Shown here piece by piece: positions 17,867-26,376 of a DNA stretch of 64,000 nucleotides. A program made the translations under genes and the position numbers. The notes under the pieces are model-generated. The model did no database searches, was not told where the DNA came from, and was given only the letters and a program-made list of their open reading frames with translations. The stretch lies in assembly GCF_902498805.1 (NCBI RefSeq), contig NZ_LR701577.1, positions 124,001-188,000 on the forward strand, read 5' to 3'. The stretch's first letter is position 1. Each line of letters starts with the position of its first letter. Origin of the DNA: Imperialibacter sp. EC-SDR9. Lineage in GTDB: Bacteria; Bacteroidota; Bacteroidia; Cytophagales; Cyclobacteriaceae.

Positions 17867-18235
17867 ATGTTTGAATTATTTTGGATGGGCGGAATAGAAT
17901 TCATGTCAGTTCTTACGCTAATGTTTCTTGCTGCATTGATCTTCAGCGGGCTTTCTGCCTCAGATATTTTCTCCAAAGGGTTGAAAGGTGACGAAGTCAA
18001 AAGGAGGCTGGACTATGTAAAGTTCTTTGGACTATTGGCCCTTGTCACTGGAGTGCTTGGTCAACTCATTGGAATGTTCATGGCCTTCCAGGCAATCGAG
18101 CAAATTGGAGAGGTATCGCAAGCCATGCTGGCAGGTGGGCTGAAGGTGTCAAGCATCACCAGCATCTACGGCATGCTTATTTTTGTTATCACAAGGCTTA
18201 TCTGGTTTGGCCTGCACTACAAAGCCAACAAATAG
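17867..18235 (+). CDS. Short MotA/TolQ/ExbB-like membrane protein
   Basis: The 122-residue protein has three hydrophobic helices (about 12-32, 52-72, 95-115). The segment VTGVLGQLIGMFMAFQAIEQIG followed by ISSIYGMLI-like residues resembles the conserved core of TolQ/ExbB/MotA proton-channel subunits, where a Gly-rich turn joins two channel helices. It is much shorter than ExbB or TolQ (over 200 residues) and has no ExbD/TolR partner next to it. It is divergent from the LytTR-type kinase, which suggests a sensory or ion-flux link. The family call rests on one core motif. Confidence 0.55.
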   Translation: MFELFWMGGIEFMSVLTLMFLAALIFSGLSASDIFSKGLKGDEVKRRLDYVKFFGLLALVTGVLGQLIGMFMAFQAIEQIGEVSQAMLAGGLKVSSITSIYGMLIFVITRLIWFGLHYKANK

Positions 18236-18602
18236 CAGCAGTTTGCATTTGCCCCTGCAATGCAAGCGGGCTACCCATCGTCCACTCAACTCCACTGTTA
18301 TGTAGGGCAGTTCGGAACGGCAGGATAAAAGTTTGTTTAATAGTTGTTTGGAAAAAGAGGCTTCACTTATGGGGTCTCTTTTTGTAATAATATAACTATT
18401 TCAATTATTAATTGACTTATTTAAATGAATCGCCATTTTTTTGAACGATCTCTGCCCATATCACCTTGTGTTTAAAGATGCATCGAAGTATCGCAGGACG
18501 TGTATGCCTAAATCTGATGACCGACCGGCTTCTCTCCACTAACGGGTTCCCTCTGTCCTCTTCGCATCTTCAATAGATTTCTCACCTTAAACCAATATAG
18601 AT
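18236..18602. other. Intergenic region with possible AT-rich terminator
   Basis: This 367-base region contains no convincing gene. Near 18352-18383 an 8-bp A/T-rich stem (AAAAAGAG with CTCTTTTT) around a 16-base loop could end transcription from the TolQ/ExbB-like gene. The remainder is AT-rich and probably contains the promoter of the ATP-grasp operon. Confidence 0.4.
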
Positions 18603-19826
18603 ATGGCAAAATGTTTCGCATTAATGGGCTGGAGTTTGCCCGTGATAGAAAGCATGCAAAAACTTGGAAAGCCTTATGTAGTCGTTTCGTTTCCAGACTT
18701 CGCACCGTATGCAGCCGAACATAACATACCCTTTGTTCCTTATCAGCTAGATGAGTGGAGTGACACTTCCAATTCGCTTGACCTTGTTGAAAAGCTAAAA
18801 CCATATAACGCTGACGTGGCTGTTCCGCTTTACGAGGAAACAGTAGAATGGGCCGGAGCACTGAATTCAATTTACAGAAATGACCCCAGGGTACTTAACC
18901 GGGCTTTTCTTTTTCGAAACAAGGCCATTATGAAGCGCAAAGCCCTTATTGGAGGACTGAGGGTTGGTCTGTTTGAAGAGGTGTATAGCAAAGACGGTGT
19001 GAAGGCCTTTATGAGACGACTGAATGAAGCCAATCTGCAGCTGGAAGGTGAAGAGGATAGCTGGGTACACATCAAGCCCTTTGCCTCGGCCGGTACTGTT
19101 GGCCATCGCCTGATGAAGTCAATGGCTCAAATAGACGAAGAATGCGAAGATGGCGATTTCCCATGTCTTGCTGAGAGTCACTTGCCGGGCAGGGAGTTTT
19201 CCTGTGAAGCATTTATCCATAAAGGCAAAATCAGGTTCCTCAATATCACCGAGTATGTGAAACTCGGGTATTCTAATTTTATTCCCGAAGGCAACTATCT
19301 GGAAACAAAGCGTGAATTGATCCACAAACAGGTGCAGAAAATGGTCGATATTTTCGGTATTGAGTTTGGTATGGTACACCCCGAATGGTTCCTTACCGAA
19401 AACGATGAGCTGAATTTTGGAGAAACTGCCTGTAGAATTCCCGGCGGACACATTCTTGAGCTTTGCTCCAAGTCGTACGAGTTCGATGCATTGGCAGCTT
19501 TTGTCGTTTCGCACGATCCGAATGCAACCGACGAAGAGCTGGATGCTATCTTCCCTCCAAAGGGCTTTAAACCGGAGTACTATCACGGTAATGTGATGAT
19601 CTATCCTCACAAGCGTCAGTTCTCGAAACTTGAAATACCCGAAGAGCTCAACAACGACCCTTACTTCATTGAGCACAGCCTGGTGCCGCCCTACGAAGGT
19701 CAGAAAATCAGTGGCGACCGTGGAGGATTTGGCAATCACTTTGGAACTATCAACTTCAAGGGAGAAGACCCCGACCGCATGACAGAGCTTTTAAAGCATT
19801 ATCAGAAAGTCGATTTTTATGTATAA
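18603..19826 (+). CDS. ATP-grasp domain carboxylate-amine ligase
   Basis: This 407-residue protein has the ATP-grasp layout: a preATP-grasp Rossmann-like start (1-95), a nucleotide-binding segment with FRNKAIMKRKA (104-114), the HIKPFASAGTVG loop (156-167, probable ATP-binding Lys158), the LPGREFSCEAF strand pair (194-204) and the metal-binding block NFGETACRIPGG (271-282; Glu274 and Arg278). ATP-grasp enzymes join a carboxylate to an amine through an acyl-phosphate. The substrate is not deducible. It is the first gene of a close set with the papain-like protein (gap 19 bases) and alanine racemase, which suggests an amino-acid or peptide substrate, perhaps including D-alanine. Confidence 0.85.
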   Translation: MAKCFALMGWSLPVIESMQKLGKPYVVVSFPDFAPYAAEHNIPFVPYQLDEWSDTSNSLDLVEKLKPYNADVAVPLYEETVEWAGALNSIYRNDPRVLNRAFLFRNKAIMKRKALIGGLRVGLFEEVYSKDGVKAFMRRLNEANLQLEGEEDSWVHIKPFASAGTVGHRLMKSMAQIDEECEDGDFPCLAESHLPGREFSCEAFIHKGKIRFLNITEYVKLGYSNFIPEGNYLETKRELIHKQVQKMVDIFGIEFGMVHPEWFLTENDELNFGETACRIPGGHILELCSKSYEFDALAAFVVSHDPNATDEELDAIFPPKGFKPEYYHGNVMIYPHKRQFSKLEIPEELNNDPYFIEHSLVPPYEGQKISGDRGGFGNHFGTINFKGEDPDRMTELLKHYQKVDFYV

Positions 19827-19845
19827 GCGAAGGTAAACCACCCTT

Positions 19846-21834
19846 ATGGAAATAGCATCCGACAGGATATTTCAAAATTTTGAAAAGAGTTTAGAAGAGT
19901 TTAAAGAGTCAATTGAGTTAACCAAGCAGGAGAAAGCTGCCAAGCTGGCAAGTCAGGTAGATATACTCAGTCAATCCAGGAATGGGCTGGTCTACCTGCT
20001 TCAAAAAATCGGTGAGCTCGACCGTGCGGGCATTTTCAACAACACAGTATGGAGCGAGCCCGACAAGCTCATTCCTCTGCTGGTGAAGGGCACCCTGAAA
20101 GTCGGCCACCCTACCTCCAGCTTTGAGATTCTCTCTGAGCTGCGGCTGTTAGCTTTTGCAACCGGCATTGAAAAAAGCGATAAGATAGCGCAGAAAGACG
20201 CTCAAAGCTTTTTGGAAGAGGTGATGGTGCACAACCTTGAGTTTGCTCACCAGGACGTTTCGGAAGAAACCCGTTTGGCCATGCCTGTGAGAGAGTTGAA
20301 AAAGGCGTTCAATCTCTTCGGCTTCATCGTCTCAGAAATCGACCTGCAGGGCGTGTATGAAAAGCTCGCCGAGGAAATCCGACTCATCTGCGCTCAACGG
20401 CCCATCATGACCCGCAAAGCCAGAGAGCTCATCCGATTGGTTAACGAGCGTTTCGATACCACAGGAGACTCCGAAACGGATCGGTCAGTCCGGCTGTACA
20501 TCAACGCTATCTATGCTCCTTCTGAAGGAGCAAGAAACAATGCCAGCCTCAAGGATTACGAGCATTTCCTTTCGGAAAGCAGCGTGGCCACTTTGGAAAG
20601 GGAGGCCAGAGCCATGGGCGACCATATGAACGCCACTGGCCTGGTGAGTGGCTACCACTCTGTGCTACTCAAAAAGCTCGTTGCTGACTATGAAGACCTG
20701 GTTCCTGTTTGCCTCCACCTCAATGACCGGGGCGTAGCGGAATGGGAAAAATTTCATGGATTGATTTCCACGCTGATCAATGAAACAGTCAGCCCCGACA
20801 ATTGCCAGTGCATTTATGGACTGGCCCGAATGTTGGGAAAAAGCCTGTTTTCCCGCCGGCCTGTCAGGGTGGGTCTCGAGAACCTCCGCAAAGTTAAAAT
20901 CCACAGTATGGTGGAAAAGCGGATTAGCAAGTCACTGATCAACAAAGATGCTGATGTAACCGTATTGCAGTACCTGATCGGTGGCACCATCAAAGTGCTG
21001 GGGCAGCACCTTGGTGTTGGCCAGGGCAACAACCCCACCTGCCAATCGGCCAGAGGGATCAGCATGTGGAGCCAGCATGCCCCCGCCATGCTCATAGATA
21101 TGATCATTACTGTGGCCGCTCAGAACGATCTGGTTATGCGCTTTGACAACCAGGACCTGACCTCTAACCAGCTGGGGAAAGGGCTGCTTGACAACCTGGA
21201 TCACAACCTTGATGTGGTGTCGGTAGTGCTTGTGCCTCATTTGGATAAAATCTACAATGAGATGATGAGGCGTTCGTCATTTCGTGGTGAAGATCCGCAC
21301 AAATGGGTAAACCCGGCCATGTATGGGCAGTGGGTGCACGTGGGCTTTGCTTCGTGTTATGACTACCCGAGCAATTCGATCGTTGACTATGCAGGTTTTG
21401 TCAAAATCTTTTACGCTGCTTTCCACCCCGACTTCAACGGTCAGCACCAAATGGTGTACCCCAACCCAGTAGGCATTTTTCTTACTACCAACAAAGGAGT
21501 GATGGTGGGGCTTCATGCCATCTCGCTGCTCCGTGTAGACAAGAACAAAAAAGGAGAAATGAGGGCCTACTTTCTCAACCCCAACAATGAGGGGCGGCAG
21601 GACTGGGGCCAGGGAATTAAACCCACAGTGTTTGGAAATGGCGAGAAGCCCGGGGAATCATCGCTGCCGTTCTATCAGTTCGTTGCCAGGGTGTACGCCT
21701 TCCACTACAGCGCCCTGGATGTGAAAAGCTGGTTGAGCCTGGTGCCACAAGAGGAAATCAGTAAAGTAGAGCCCCTGGCCAAAGAAAGCTGGGGAAAATC
21801 ATATGTCTGGAATCAACAAACTAAACTATGGTAA
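19846..21834 (+). CDS. Unknown protein with papain-like C-terminal signature
   Basis: I do not recognise a named family for this 662-residue protein. It has no signal peptide or membrane helix and is probably cytoplasmic. Residues 1-380 are mostly helical. The C-terminal part shows a candidate papain-like site: Gln393 and Cys399 (GQGNNPTCQSARGISMW) with the same six-residue spacing as papain Gln19/Cys25, His557 in GLHAISLLRVD resembling the papain HAV strand, and Asn578 in FLNPNNEGRQDWG resembling NSWG. It could therefore be a cysteine peptidase, amidase or transpeptidase. The stop overlaps the alanine racemase start, and an ATP-grasp ligase gene precedes it, so the three genes probably act together. 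The fold call is by eye and unproven. Confidence 0.55.
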   Translation: MEIASDRIFQNFEKSLEEFKESIELTKQEKAAKLASQVDILSQSRNGLVYLLQKIGELDRAGIFNNTVWSEPDKLIPLLVKGTLKVGHPTSSFEILSELRLLAFATGIEKSDKIAQKDAQSFLEEVMVHNLEFAHQDVSEETRLAMPVRELKKAFNLFGFIVSEIDLQGVYEKLAEEIRLICAQRPIMTRKARELIRLVNERFDTTGDSETDRSVRLYINAIYAPSEGARNNASLKDYEHFLSESSVATLEREARAMGDHMNATGLVSGYHSVLLKKLVADYEDLVPVCLHLNDRGVAEWEKFHGLISTLINETVSPDNCQCIYGLARMLGKSLFSRRPVRVGLENLRKVKIHSMVEKRISKSLINKDADVTVLQYLIGGTIKVLGQHLGVGQGNNPTCQSARGISMWSQHAPAMLIDMIITVAAQNDLVMRFDNQDLTSNQLGKGLLDNLDHNLDVVSVVLVPHLDKIYNEMMRRSSFRGEDPHKWVNPAMYGQWVHVGFASCYDYPSNSIVDYAGFVKIFYAAFHPDFNGQHQMVYPNPVGIFLTTNKGVMVGLHAISLLRVDKNKKGEMRAYFLNPNNEGRQDWGQGIKPTVFGNGEKPGESSLPFYQFVARVYAFHYSALDVKSWLSLVPQEEISKVEPLAKESWGKSYVWNQQTKLW

Positions 21835-22985
21835 GGCACTCATCGAGAATTGAGCTCAGCCAGTCTTCTCTGGTGAAAAACATCAACTTCATCAGAAAGA
21901 AAATTGGTCCAGATGTGAGGATTTCCTCGGTGGTGAAAGCCAATGCCTATGGCCATGGCATAGCGCAATTTGTGAAAATGGCTGAGAAAGCTGGCGTAGA
22001 TCATTTTGCTACGGCATCGGCTTTTGAAGCCGAGGAAGTATTGGCAGCCAAGTCGGAAAAGGGAGGTATCATGATCATGGGCATACTGTACGATCAGGAT
22101 ATTGAATGGGCCATTGAAAACGATATTGAATTTTTTGTTTTCAACTACGCCCGGCTACCTCTGGTAATGGAAATAGCGAAAAGGCTTGGAAAGCGTGCAA
22201 TGGTACACATTGAAGTGGAAACCGGTGCCAATCGCACTGGCATGAATGCTAAGGAGTTTCCAAAAACGCTCACTTTCCTCAAGAAAAATGCCCCCGATCT
22301 CGAGTTCAAAGGGCTATGTACACATTTCGGTGGTGCTGAAAGCTTCGCTAACCAGTTCAAGATCACCTCTCAGCATAAGCGTTACAAGGACTTCCTTCGG
22401 GAGTGCAAACAAAAGGGCATCATGCCCGAATACCGGCACATCGCCTGCTCGGCCGCTGCATTGGCGATGCCCGACACAGTATATGACATGGTGAGGATTG
22501 GCGTAGCTCAGTATGGTTTTTGGCCCAGTCCGGATATTTACTACACCCACTTACAGGAAACAGGCAAGCCGTCCGATGGAGCCCTGAAAAGGATTTTCAA
22601 TTGGAAAACTGATGTAATGGACGTGAGGGATGTTGACCCCGGCGAGTTTATCGGATATGGCACTTCCTATCAGGCAACACAAAAAATGAAAATAGCAGTA
22701 ATGCCTTTAGGTTATTCCAACGGCTACCCCAGGGCGCTCTCGAACCGGGGACAGGTGCTCATTCACGGGAAAAAAGCCCCGATAGTGGGCCTGATCAACA
22801 TGAACCTGTTTATGGTAGATGTATCCCATATACCTGGCGTAGAAGTGGGCGACGAAGTGGTGCTCGTAGGTCGGCAGAACAACAACACCATCAATATCAG
22901 CTCTTTTACGAACGTGACTCAGCTGATCAACAACGAAATGCTCAGCAGATTGCCGGCAGCCATCCCAAGGAAAATTGTCAAATAG
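21828..22985 (+). CDS. alr: Alanine racemase (stand-alone)
   Basis: This 385-residue PLP enzyme interconverts L- and D-alanine. The PLP-binding block VVKANAYGHG gives Lys37, and the C-terminal domain has the YGTSYQ segment (about 281-286) holding the second catalytic tyrosine, the LGYSNGYPR block (about 299-307) and GLINMNLFMVDVS (about 323-335). The protein has normal full length. It overlaps the papain-like gene by seven bases. Many Bacteroidota carry alanine racemase as a fusion to MurF, so a separate copy inside this operon may supply D-alanine to the neighbouring ligase rather than to the wall; that is inference. Confidence 0.92.
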   Translation: MVRHSSRIELSQSSLVKNINFIRKKIGPDVRISSVVKANAYGHGIAQFVKMAEKAGVDHFATASAFEAEEVLAAKSEKGGIMIMGILYDQDIEWAIENDIEFFVFNYARLPLVMEIAKRLGKRAMVHIEVETGANRTGMNAKEFPKTLTFLKKNAPDLEFKGLCTHFGGAESFANQFKITSQHKRYKDFLRECKQKGIMPEYRHIACSAAALAMPDTVYDMVRIGVAQYGFWPSPDIYYTHLQETGKPSDGALKRIFNWKTDVMDVRDVDPGEFIGYGTSYQATQKMKIAVMPLGYSNGYPRALSNRGQVLIHGKKAPIVGLINMNLFMVDVSHIPGVEVGDEVVLVGRQNNNTINISSFTNVTQLINNEMLSRLPAAIPRKIVK

Positions 22986-23034
22986 CCGGTTGCACTAATT
23001 TGATTCCATAGTTTAAATAACTGTCGTTGTTCCA

Positions 23035-23042
23035 TAGATTTG
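23035..23042 (+). promoter_or_regulatory. Candidate -7 element upstream of mscS-like gene
   Basis: TAGATTTG fits TAnnTTTG and lies 23 bases before the ATG of the mechanosensitive channel gene. No -33 TTG is visible at 19-21 bases, so the call is weak; read-through from the alanine racemase gene is also possible. Confidence 0.3.
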
Positions 23043-23065
23043 CACTGCCATTAAAACACTATTCC

Positions 23066-23947
23066 ATGGCCAAACGATTTGTGGATTTTAAGAAACTTAG
23101 AAACTTCCGTCTGCTTCGCAGGATTTTCTTCCTGCTTATTTTTCTTGGTGTTGAAGAAGGACTAAAATGGGCTGATAGTGAGAGGTACATTACTATTCCA
23201 AGCTATCTCGACAAGCTGTTGGATGTGGTGTTGTGGGCAGTAGGCGCACTGATTACCGTAACTGTCATATTAAGATTTACCGAAAATAGGGTCTTTCGGT
23301 TCAATGACGATGAAGTAGACATCGAACAACGAATTCTTTTTACAAAAATCTATTCGACCACACTGTATCTTCTTGTAGCAGCGGTAGTGTTCTGGAGAAT
23401 GGGGCTGGAAATTGAAAACATCACCATTTTTCTGGGCCTTATCACCACGGGCGTAGCCTTTGCCGTTCGGGACGTCATTAACTCCTATTTTGCGTGGTTT
23501 ATTATTCTCACCAAACATCCCTTTCGCATAGGTGACTATGTGAAAATTGGGGATGAGGCAGGCACTGTAGAACGCATCGGCACTTTCTTCGTGACTTTAC
23601 AGAATCCCGGAGCCATAGATTTTATTAAAGTACCGAACAATACACTGCTTAGCAAAGCCATTATCAACATGGGGAAAAACAGGGTAATGCATACGGTAAA
23701 GTTCCCCATCAAAACCATCCCGGCCGATATCCAGGCCAGAATGGACAAAATTGATGAACTGGCAAAGGCGGTTGTAAAGGACAAATCGATCCCAAAAATG
23801 CAGCTACAGGCCGACGGAGCCGTCATGACAGTCTACATTGTGCTCCCCCTACCTGTCGGTCAGGTAACCAAGCGCACTGAGTTCATTGTGAAGGCCAATG
23901 AGGTGCTGTCAGACATCATTGCTGAGCCAAGGGCACTGCTTTCGTAA
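23066..23947 (+). CDS. MscS family mechanosensitive ion channel
   Basis: The 293-residue protein has three or four hydrophobic helices in its first 140 residues. The pore-lining helix and start of the beta domain are seen in FLGLITTGVAFAVRDVINSYFAWF (about 121-144) and HPFRIGDYVKIGDEAGTVERIG (about 150-171). MscS channels release small solutes during hypo-osmotic shock. The ATG at 23066 gives the usual N-terminus; a longer frame from TTG at 23027 is unlikely. It follows the alanine racemase by 80 bases and may or may not belong to that operon. Confidence 0.9.
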   Translation: MAKRFVDFKKLRNFRLLRRIFFLLIFLGVEEGLKWADSERYITIPSYLDKLLDVVLWAVGALITVTVILRFTENRVFRFNDDEVDIEQRILFTKIYSTTLYLLVAAVVFWRMGLEIENITIFLGLITTGVAFAVRDVINSYFAWFIILTKHPFRIGDYVKIGDEAGTVERIGTFFVTLQNPGAIDFIKVPNNTLLSKAIINMGKNRVMHTVKFPIKTIPADIQARMDKIDELAKAVVKDKSIPKMQLQADGAVMTVYIVLPLPVGQVTKRTEFIVKANEVLSDIIAEPRALLS

Positions 23948-24021
23948 GGAGCCTACCAATTAAAATTTGATTAGAACTAAAAGCAACACCATATTGGTAG
24001 GGTTGAATTTCAAATTATCAT

Positions 24022-24029
24022 TATTTTTG
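24022..24029 (+). promoter_or_regulatory. Candidate -7 element for small exported protein gene
   Basis: TATTTTTG fits TAnnTTTG, 32 bases upstream of the ATG at 24062. A TTG at 24003-24005 lies 16 bases upstream, closer than the usual 19-21. Confidence 0.35.
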
Positions 24030-24061
24030 ACCATGTTCACTAATTCTAAGTGGCGGTCGAA

Positions 24062-24409
24062 ATGAGATTTCTGTTTAAAATACTAGCGATTACTTTGCTA
24101 AGCCTTTTCATAGCGACTGAGGCCCAATTTGTCTTGTTTGTTTTCGACAACAACAGTGCTCTACTGGAGGACATCGAATTAGCAGAATTGGGAGGAACCG
24201 AAAGTGGCGAAGAAGAGAAAGCTGATGACAGTAGCGAAGAAGTAGAAAAGTTTTTCGCAGCACACCAGTTTGACCTTTACCCAGAGCTGTTTTTGCATCG
24301 TGGGCAGCAGTTTTTCTACAACATGTTCATAAAAGCAAATTTGCATTTCGAGGTGATATCACCTCCTCCTCAATTACTTCCGCTCGCCGCCCCTCTGGCA
24401 GTTTTCTAA
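24062..24409 (+). CDS. Small exported acidic protein of unknown function
   Basis: This 115-residue product starts with a hydrophobic signal-like helix (MRFLFKILAITLLSLFIATEA), followed by a very acidic linker (about 45-70, many Glu and Asp), and a C-terminal aromatic segment HRGQQFFYNMFIKANLHFEV with a Pro-rich tail. No domain is recognised. The ATG at 24062 is preferred over the in-frame GTG at 24050. It has a likely own promoter upstream and a 209-base gap before the carbonic anhydrase. It may be a real gene, but conservation is untested. Confidence 0.55.
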   Translation: MRFLFKILAITLLSLFIATEAQFVLFVFDNNSALLEDIELAELGGTESGEEEKADDSSEEVEKFFAAHQFDLYPELFLHRGQQFFYNMFIKANLHFEVISPPPQLLPLAAPLAVF

Positions 24410-24618
24410 AAATTTGTAGCGATAGCAGATTACCTTTATCCTCTGCAAAACGCATCACTTGAAGTGCCACCATAGCTGGCAATTTAAGTAACATGCTTCA
24501 AAGGTATCAGGTTTCCGGGGGTCGCCGATCAGGTGACCAATTTGACTGATTTAGATTTGCTTCAGGTGCTACACTGAGGCACCACATATATTTAATTAAC
24601 ACTAACAGGTAAAACACT

Positions 24619-25245
24619 GTGAAAGCACATACAAAAGAAACCCAAAGCACAATGACGCCAGCAAAAGCGCTGGCCTTTCTCAAAGAAGGAAATCAACGAT
24701 TTCAAAACAACCTCAAAGCCAACCGCAATCTGCTGGAGCAAGTGAACGACACAAGTGAGGGACAGTGGCCTTTTGCAGTAATATTAAGCTGTATCGACTC
24801 CCGGGTGTCGGCAGAGTTGGTCTTCGACCAGGGGCTGGGCGACATCTTCAGCGTGCGGATAGCAGGCAACTTTGTCAACGAAGACATATTGGGCAGCATG
24901 GAGTTTGCCTGCAAAATAGCAGGATCAAAGCTCGTTGTGGTACTGGGCCATAGCAAATGCGGAGCCATCAAAGGCGTATGCGATAATGTGACCATGGGCA
25001 ACCTGACTGCGCTCATGAGCAAACTCAAGCCTGCTGCAGACGCTGTTAAAGAACCTTCGGAGAACAGAAATTCAGGCAATTCCGAATTCGTGGAAAATGT
25101 GGCAGCTATGAATGTGAGAATGACGATGAAGAATGTAAAGGATAGAAGCCCCATTTTGAAAGACATGCTCGACAAAGGAGATATTGGTATAGTTGGTGGT
25201 ATGTACGACGTAGAAACCGGAATTGTCCGGTTTTTTGAAGATTAA
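24619..25245 (+). CDS. Beta-class carbonic anhydrase
   Basis: The 208-residue enzyme hydrates CO2 to bicarbonate. The zinc ligands are Cys58 (ILSCIDSR), His111 and Cys114 (GHSKCGAIKG), and the Asp60/Arg62 dyad is present. The start is GTG at 24619, which yields the common N-terminus of the family in this phylum (MKAHTKETQ); an ATG at 24652 would trim it. No signal peptide, so it is cytoplasmic. A strong terminator follows and is shared by position with the converging deacetylase gene. Confidence 0.93.
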   Translation: MKAHTKETQSTMTPAKALAFLKEGNQRFQNNLKANRNLLEQVNDTSEGQWPFAVILSCIDSRVSAELVFDQGLGDIFSVRIAGNFVNEDILGSMEFACKIAGSKLVVVLGHSKCGAIKGVCDNVTMGNLTALMSKLKPAADAVKEPSENRNSGNSEFVENVAAMNVRMTMKNVKDRSPILKDMLDKGDIGIVGGMYDVETGIVRFFED

Positions 25246-25271
25246 TTACACGATGTAATTAAAAAGGGAGC

Positions 25272-25314
25272 CCTAATCAGCCCGGTCAGCACCTGGGCTG
25301 GTTAGGTTTTTTTT
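25272..25314 (+). terminator. Rho-independent terminator after carbonic anhydrase
   Basis: A 12-bp stem (CCTAATCAGCCC with GGGCTGGTTAGG, one G-T wobble) with an 11-base loop is followed by eight T residues. It overlaps the end of the convergent deacetylase gene by two bases. Confidence 0.88.
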
Positions 25315-26143
25315 ATCGCTTAGCGGCCACATAGTTGGCCACTGTGCCCACCGGTGCCAGCCAAATACCGTTAGCGGGGTTAGCAGCATATTTCATCAGC
25401 TCTTCCAGCATCTTGAGTCTGGTGGTTTGGTCTCCACCCTCCCCCATCTCGTGCCCGGCCAGTACCAGCCATTGGCCCGATCTTTTGGCCTGTTCGATCA
25501 ATGAAAGTATTTTATCGAAATCTTTGCCGTCGCTCTCCACACCTGTGAGCTGTGCAAAGTCAACGTAGGAAGGGTCATTAGCCGATTCGTCCATCCAGCC
25601 CCGGCTGTTATCAAACATTTTTGCCACTATGGGCACATAGCTTTGGGTGCCCTCGCCCCTGCCAACGAAAGTCTGGCCACAGGGGTAAGCAAATACCTTG
25701 CAGTCGATGCCAAGCATCTCTTTGATTTGCTTGTTCGCTTCTATGAGCTCCGCCCCCATTTTCTCCAGCGTATACTCTTCCAGGGCTTTTGAACGAGACC
25801 ACACAAAATTGCCGGAGCAGGGATGATTCAGAGAATGGTTGCCTATTTCATGACCCGAGGCCACCGCCTTTTTCCAGCCTTCCAATTGGCCTTTTACCGC
25901 TGAGGGCACCACGTAAAAAGTGGCCTTCACTCCGTATGCGTCCAACAGCGCTGTGCCCCCATTCACCTGACTGGCACGGGCGTCGTCGAAGGTCAGGCTA
26001 ACGGCGCATTGCTTGCCATCGGGCCAGGGAAAGGGTTGAGAATTTGCTTGTGCAAAAATGTTGCAGTTTACAAGTAATAAAAAGGCGAAAACAAACACCC
26101 CCTGCTTTGCGCTCGTGCTTCCGTATGTAACAAGTATTTTCAT
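25313..26143 (-). CDS. Exported polysaccharide deacetylase (NodB homology)
   Basis: This 276-residue protein has an N-terminal signal sequence (hydrophobic core about 15-31, ending FAQA) and a NodB-type metal-dependent deacetylase domain. The catalytic Asp53/Asp54 are in LTFDDARAS and the metal-binding His103/His107 in GNHSLNHP; a later block LAGHEMGEGG (about 228-237) supplies another active-site His. The substrate, such as chitin, peptidoglycan or xylan acetyl groups, cannot be told. The ATG at 26143 is preferred to a longer frame from 26269 because it places the signal peptide first. It converges with the carbonic anhydrase gene. Confidence 0.85.
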   Translation of the reverse strand: MKILVTYGSTSAKQGVFVFAFLLLVNCNIFAQANSQPFPWPDGKQCAVSLTFDDARASQVNGGTALLDAYGVKATFYVVPSAVKGQLEGWKKAVASGHEIGNHSLNHPCSGNFVWSRSKALEEYTLEKMGAELIEANKQIKEMLGIDCKVFAYPCGQTFVGRGEGTQSYVPIVAKMFDNSRGWMDESANDPSYVDFAQLTGVESDGKDFDKILSLIEQAKRSGQWLVLAGHEMGEGGDQTTRLKMLEELMKYAANPANGIWLAPVGTVANYVAAKR

Positions 26144-26376
26144 ACTACTCTTGATTATCCGATTGAAACCCTTTTTCGGGACTAAAACTTCAACTAAGCA
26201 ATGATGGTGTTCAGTCTTTTTTGAAACTACCTCACGAGCTGAATTTACGATTAAAAAAGTCTTGTCCATAGCCGGGGCTCGATAGCCACCGGCTAGAGGA
26301 ATGATTTAATGGAGACAGTGTATTGATCGATTGTTTATTTTGGATATTTTAGAGCATCAATAGACCATCAACTCAC

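Noticed and set aside
15864-18235. TonB-ExbB-ExbD energy-transfer cluster serving the beta-barrel protein
   Set aside because: Only one short TolQ/ExbB-like frame is present; no ExbD or TonB gene is seen, so a full cluster is not supported.
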